This document shows, piece after piece, positions 60,388-64,000 of a DNA stretch of 64,000 nt. Position 1 is the stretch's first letter. Every line of letters begins with the position of its first letter. The stretch is taken from contig CAILUG010000060.1 in assembly GCA_903837345.1 (NCBI GenBank), forward strand, positions 1 through 64,000. The letters run 5' to 3'. Position numbers and translations under genes: made by a program. Under the pieces are notes generated by a model. It worked only from the letters and a program-made list of their open reading frames with translations. It had not been told where the DNA came from and did not search any database. Source of the DNA: an uncultured Gammaproteobacteria bacterium (lineage in GTDB: Bacteria; Pseudomonadota; Gammaproteobacteria; Pseudomonadales; Pseudohongiellaceae).

Positions 60388-62319
60388 GTGGAGCAGAATG
60401 CCGTCCTGTGGGCCCCTTCACCGCAACGCAAGGCGGCCTCGGCGCTGTGGCGCTTTGCACAGCACACCGCAGCACTGCATGGTGCCGCGCCCGATGATTA
60501 CGCAGCCCTGCATGCCTGGTCGCTGCGGGAACCTGCTGTCTTCTACAGCGAACTTTGGGATGCAGTAAACATCATCGGCGACAAGGGCCAACGCAGCTTC
60601 GTAGCCGGCGCCACACTACAGCACGCGCGATTTTTTCCCGATGCACAGCTGAACTATGCCGAGAACCTGCTGCGAGAGCCGGATGAGCGCCTCGCACTCA
60701 TCGTGCAGCATGAAGATGGTAGCCGCCGCAGCATCACACGTGCAGCACTGTATGCCGAGGTCTCCCGCCTGGTGCAGGCATTGCAGGCGGAAGGTGTGGG
60801 TGTGGGGGATCGCGTGGCAGCCATAGTCACACATGACATCGAAGCGCTGGCGGGCTATCTCGCCTCCGCTGCACTGGGTGCCGTGTGGTCGTCCTGCTCA
60901 CCCGACTTCGGTCCCGTCGCCGCCAGCGACCGTCTCAGCCAGATTGATCCCAAGGTCATATTGGCCAAGCCGCAGTATCGCTACGGCGGCAAGGACCACG
61001 ACGTGTGCGCAACAATCCGTGCCGTGTTCGCCGCCGCCACACCGCGGCGACTGGTGGTGCTGGCCGACACGGTGCCTGACCAACTGCAAGACCTTGACGT
61101 TGTGACCTGGCACGACTGGCTTGCACCTTATACCGCGCAAGTCATTCCGTTCGTGCGACTGCCGTTCGCCGCACCACTGGTGATCCTGTTTTCTTCCGGT
61201 ACCACCGGCAAACCCAAATGTATCGTGCATGCAGCTGGCGGCTTGCTGCTGCAGCATTTGAAAGAGCTGCAACTCCATTGCGACCTGCGCGCCGGCGAAC
61301 GTTTCTTCTACTACACCACCTGTGGCTGGATGATGTGGAACTGGCAACTCAGCGCGCTCGCACTCGGTGTCACGCTGGTGAGTTACGACGGCAATCCCAT
61401 GTATCCGGATCCTGAGCGCCTGCTCGACCTGTGCGACAGCGAAGACCTGCACATGTTCGGCACCAGTGCGCGCTACCTGGATTCGTGTGCCAAGGCAGGT
61501 CTGGTGCCACGCCGCACGCATGGACTTGCTTGCTTGCGCCTGGTGCTGTCGACGGGTTCACCACTGCTCGCGCCCACCTTTGACTATGTCTATCGCGACT
61601 GGAAGCCTGATGTGCAACTCGCGTCCATTTCGGGCGGAACCGATATCTGCGGCTGTTTCCTCGGCGGCAATCCGCTGTTGCCGGTGCGACGCGGCGAATT
61701 GCAGTGTGCATTGCTGGGCATGGACATGGCCACGCTGGACGAAAACGGTATTGACAACTTCGGGCAGGCAGGCGAACTGGTGTGCCGGTCGGCGCATCCA
61801 TCGCAGCCGCTGGGCTTTTGGGACGACACCGACGGCTCGCGTTACCATGACGCTTATTTCGCACGTTTCCCTGGTTTGTGGACGCACGGGGATTTCGCCG
61901 AGCGTCGCGCGTCAGCGGGCTTCGTGATCCACGGCCGCTCCGACACTACCCTGAATCCCGGCGGCGTTCGCATCGGCACCGCCGAGATCTACCGCCAGCT
62001 CGATGCCATCGACGCCATCGTCGAAGCCCTGGCTGTAGGTCAGCGACATGAAGGCGACGAGCGCATTCTGCTGTTTGTGCGCCTGCGCGAGGGACTGGTG
62101 CTGGACACCGGACTGGAGCGAGCGATTCGTACCTGCATCCGCCAGGGCGCCAGTCCACGCCATGTGCCGGCTATCATCCGGGCCGTCACCGACTTTCCGC
62201 GTACGCGCTCCGGCAAGCTTAGTGAAAGCGCCGTACGTGACGAGGTCAACGGACGCGAAGTCAAAAACCGGGACGCTCTGATGAATCCGCAAGTGCTGGA
62301 ATTATTCCGGCAGTTCTGA
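60388..62319 (+). CDS. Acetoacetyl-CoA synthetase
   Basis: GTG 60388; 643 residues, matching AacS length (about 650). The AMP-binding signature is FSSGTTGKPKCIVHAAGG near 270; ASISGGTDICGCFLGGNPLLP and VIHGRSDTTLNPGGVRIGTAEIY are characteristic of acetoacetate-CoA ligases. The C-terminal FPRTRSGKLSESAVRDEV includes the catalytic Lys. It activates acetoacetate with ATP in the cytoplasm and is translated with the thiolase. Confidence 0.93.
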   Translation: MEQNAVLWAPSPQRKAASALWRFAQHTAALHGAAPDDYAALHAWSLREPAVFYSELWDAVNIIGDKGQRSFVAGATLQHARFFPDAQLNYAENLLREPDERLALIVQHEDGSRRSITRAALYAEVSRLVQALQAEGVGVGDRVAAIVTHDIEALAGYLASAALGAVWSSCSPDFGPVAASDRLSQIDPKVILAKPQYRYGGKDHDVCATIRAVFAAATPRRLVVLADTVPDQLQDLDVVTWHDWLAPYTAQVIPFVRLPFAAPLVILFSSGTTGKPKCIVHAAGGLLLQHLKELQLHCDLRAGERFFYYTTCGWMMWNWQLSALALGVTLVSYDGNPMYPDPERLLDLCDSEDLHMFGTSARYLDSCAKAGLVPRRTHGLACLRLVLSTGSPLLAPTFDYVYRDWKPDVQLASISGGTDICGCFLGGNPLLPVRRGELQCALLGMDMATLDENGIDNFGQAGELVCRSAHPSQPLGFWDDTDGSRYHDAYFARFPGLWTHGDFAERRASAGFVIHGRSDTTLNPGGVRIGTAEIYRQLDAIDAIVEALAVGQRHEGDERILLFVRLREGLVLDTGLERAIRTCIRQGASPRHVPAIIRAVTDFPRTRSGKLSESAVRDEVNGREVKNRDALMNPQVLELFRQF

Positions 62320-62320
62320 C

Positions 62321-63307
62321 TCAGTTTTTAGCTGCCATCACGCGCTGGTCAATGACACCGAACAACGGCAGTGCATCGCTATTCCCGTGCGCCAGCATGC
62401 GCACACGTTCACCGAAACGCAGATAGGGTGTCGTGGCAGTGCCGGCATTGTCGATCATCTCGATGGCGCGACGTTCGGCTATGCAGCAGGAACCCACCTC
62501 GCGGTAGCGACTGTGCGAAACAGTGCCGGAGCCGATCACGGTGCCGGCGCACAATTCGCGCATGGCGGCGGCATGGGCGACGAGTTGATCGAAACCCCAG
62601 CCCATTTCCGTGGCGGGCACCACACCGTAGCGTTCGTCATTGCGCCAGATTTCCAGCGTGGCTTGCACGCGCGCCTGTCGCCACTGCGCACCCAGTTCAT
62701 CCGGCGTCACCGCGAAGGGCGCCATGCTGCAGGCCGGCTTGGCCTGGATCCAGCCGAAACCGGTTTTCATTTCCACCGGCGCCAGCCGCCGCAGCGACCA
62801 GTCGTTGATCTGTACCAGCAGCGCAATATGCGACTGCGCCTGATCTGCCGGCGTACCCATCGCAACCTGTGTGGTCAGGATGCCGAACTCGCCCTCGAAG
62901 TCGATGCCATCAGCCTCACTCATGAAGGGCACATCCGCGGTCGGTCCGAAAAACTGGTGCGAGAGACCCTGATACATCAAGGGCAGGCTGGAATTGATGG
63001 GCGGCTGGTGAAAGGCTTCAGCCATCAGATCACCGTGCATGGAAAAGGCGGAGCCGTCGAGCCACTGCCAAGCGCGCGGCAGCGGCGCCAGTAATTGCCA
63101 TGCAGAAAGCCCGGCCGCCTCTTTGCATTCACCGGAGTTCAGCCGCTGCGAGAGTGCCTGCAGCGCGGGTTGGATTGCGTCCCAATTTTCCAGTGCGGCC
63201 TGCAATGTCGCAGCGATACCTGTGGCCGGCACCGCACGTTGCTGGTCATGCGCAACTACCAGCAGCAGTCCGTCCGGTGTGCCGTTATAGGCGGTCGCGA
63301 GTTTCAT
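62321..63307 (-). CDS. Fumarylacetoacetate hydrolase family protein
   Basis: ATG 63307 overlaps the upstream cupin stop (ATGA); 328 residues. The FAH C-terminal domain has DGIDFEGEFGILTTQVAMGT with metal-binding Glu residues, LVQINDWSLRR (Asp ligand region), KPACSMAPFAVTPDELG and IGSGTVS. An N-terminal domain (1-100) is as in two-domain fumarylacetoacetases. It likely cleaves a C-C bond in a beta-diketone-like ring-cleavage product, yielding acetoacetate or pyruvate. The convergent acetoacetate genes next door make a fumarylacetoacetase-type role attractive. Confidence 0.85.
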   Translation of the reverse strand: MKLATAYNGTPDGLLLVVAHDQQRAVPATGIAATLQAALENWDAIQPALQALSQRLNSGECKEAAGLSAWQLLAPLPRAWQWLDGSAFSMHGDLMAEAFHQPPINSSLPLMYQGLSHQFFGPTADVPFMSEADGIDFEGEFGILTTQVAMGTPADQAQSHIALLVQINDWSLRRLAPVEMKTGFGWIQAKPACSMAPFAVTPDELGAQWRQARVQATLEIWRNDERYGVVPATEMGWGFDQLVAHAAAMRELCAGTVIGSGTVSHSRYREVGSCCIAERRAIEMIDNAGTATTPYLRFGERVRMLAHGNSDALPLFGVIDQRVMAAKN

Positions 63308-63873
63308 GGCGCAAGATCTCCGTCGTACTTGCCGTCGATCAGGATGAAGGCGATGCGACAAGGCACTGTGCCGCGATTGGCCCAGCCGTGATTGGTGCCG
63401 CGCTGGATCACGATGTCGCCGGCACGCATCACGGTCTCGCTCTCGTCGAGGATCAGCGTGATCTCGCCTGCCAGCACTATGCCGTAGTCGATGGTTTCGG
63501 TGCGGTGCATGAAGGCGTGCTTGCTGCCGCTGCCCGCGTGCGAAGCCGCATCGGCGGCGCCCACCTCGGCAAAGTGCGCGCGTGCCTGCTCCGGCGTCAG
63601 TGTGGCGATGCTGGGATCCTCGGGCGGCACTTCCAGCACACGGATGCGCGTGCCGCCTGCAGGCGGTGCCAACTGAATGCCCGCTTCGTAAGGTTCACCA
63701 GTGTCACGGTCGATACGTGCCGGTGTCTCCCGCGTGTTCCATACCTCGAAGAACAGCGGCCCATGCGGACCCCCGATGCGGGCCACGTGCGGCGGCGGCG
63801 CGTCTTCAAGGAAGACAGCGCGGCCCTGTGCGTCGTGACCCGTGACGATGCGGCGGAATGGTGCCTTGTTCAT
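63304..63873 (-). CDS. Cupin-domain protein
   Basis: 189 residues. The C-terminal cupin shows SGSKHAFMHRTETIDYGIVLAGEITLILDE (motif 1) and MRAGDIVIQRGTNHGWANRG (motif 2); possible metal ligands are His in HAFMH and NHGW. The N-terminal half carries DAPPPHVARIGGPHGPLFFEVW. Similar proteins occur in aromatic-ring degradation operons. Overlaps both neighbours by four bases, so it is translationally coupled with the FAH gene and an upstream gene cut by the window edge. Confidence 0.82.
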   Translation of the reverse strand: MNKAPFRRIVTGHDAQGRAVFLEDAPPPHVARIGGPHGPLFFEVWNTRETPARIDRDTGEPYEAGIQLAPPAGGTRIRVLEVPPEDPSIATLTPEQARAHFAEVGAADAASHAGSGSKHAFMHRTETIDYGIVLAGEITLILDESETVMRAGDIVIQRGTNHGWANRGTVPCRIAFILIDGKYDGDLAP

Positions 63874-64000
63874 ACGATGCTCCGGTAACCTGAAGTTGAG
63901 CCGCCCAGCGCTTCGGCCAGCCAGTCGGCGATGTAGTCGCGTGCAAAACTCATGTTGTCGGCACCCACGTGTTCCACGCCGCCTTCGCGTTCGGTAAATA
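63870..64000 (-). CDS. C-terminal end of an unidentified operon gene (partial)
   Basis: The minus-strand frame entering from the right edge codes for about 42 residues (ending FARDYIADWLAEALGG STSGYRSIV) and its TGA overlaps the cupin ATG. The short end is not diagnostic of a family; it is the upstream member of the cupin-FAH operon. Confidence 0.6.
   Translation of the reverse strand, partial: FTEREGGVEHVGADNMSFARDYIADWLAEALGGSTSGYRSIV

Overview
The window reads as a chromosomal segment, probably of a gammaproteobacterium with a rich secreted and outer-membrane catabolic repertoire. The evidence is moderate-to-high GC with Gram-negative features throughout: lipoboxes, a porin, a LapG/LapD adhesin-release pair, an RTX fragment, UhpB/NarL-type two-component genes, three PQQ dehydrogenases and acetoacetyl-CoA synthetase. 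The order or genus cannot be fixed from sequence reading alone. No rRNA, tRNA or CRISPR array was seen.

Layout. (1) 1-2017: the left edge is the end of an IS21-like element (start of istA, two terminal direct repeats) that has cut a DUF1592-type cytochrome protein before its last domains. (2) 2137-10060: a MarR regulator, an 18-bp perfect palindrome, two secreted tannase/feruloyl-esterase-like hydrolases, a DUF3237 protein and three SnoaL/NTF2-like secreted proteins; this looks like uptake-side breakdown of aromatic esters. (3) 10231-15682: a full-length double-domain ArsA ATPase with no other ars gene beside it, an MFS transporter with a SnoaL-like protein, and a histidine kinase/response regulator pair. 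(4) 15695-19448: lapG-lapD (c-di-GMP control of adhesin release), divergent from an unrecognised secreted protein made of about seven 30-residue helical repeats. (5) 19759-24888: a four-gene overlapping polysaccharide operon (WecB-like epimerase, an unknown protein, a fused GT2-GT4 glycosyltransferase, a methyltransferase). (6) 24941-26685: an RTX adhesin fragment and a LolD-like ATPase fragment, both missing their 5' parts and meeting head to head at about 26131. (7) 26709-31162: a VirJ/AcvB-like hydrolase, a DrrAB-like ABC exporter, a GST and a YdjM-like membrane protein.

(8) 31269-46000: two PQQ alcohol dehydrogenases with fused cytochrome c, an SGNH/MBOAT O-acetylation pair, and many secreted or membrane proteins of DUF families (DUF4399, DUF6152, DUF6644, DUF3500). 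(9) 45783-52800: a metallo-beta-lactamase-fold gene and a small DUF3096 gene occur twice in direct orientation and have decayed reciprocally; between the copies sits a tightly overlapped operon of an outer-membrane barrel, a one-lobe PstS-like periplasmic protein and a HAMP-linked class III cyclase, the best candidate here for an undescribed signalling system. A pseudogene with one frameshift and one amber stop follows. (10) 52840-64000: SOUL protein, third PQQ dehydrogenase, FapA/DUF342 protein, EF-hand protein, coiled-coil lipoprotein, then thiolase plus acetoacetyl-CoA synthetase converging on a fumarylacetoacetase-like/cupin operon that continues past the right edge.

Functionally, the segment combines extracellular hydrolysis of plant- or aromatic-derived esters and oxidation of alcohols in the periplasm with surface polysaccharide and adhesin control. 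Start sites were moved inward where a ribosome-binding site, signal peptide or operon overlap supported it.
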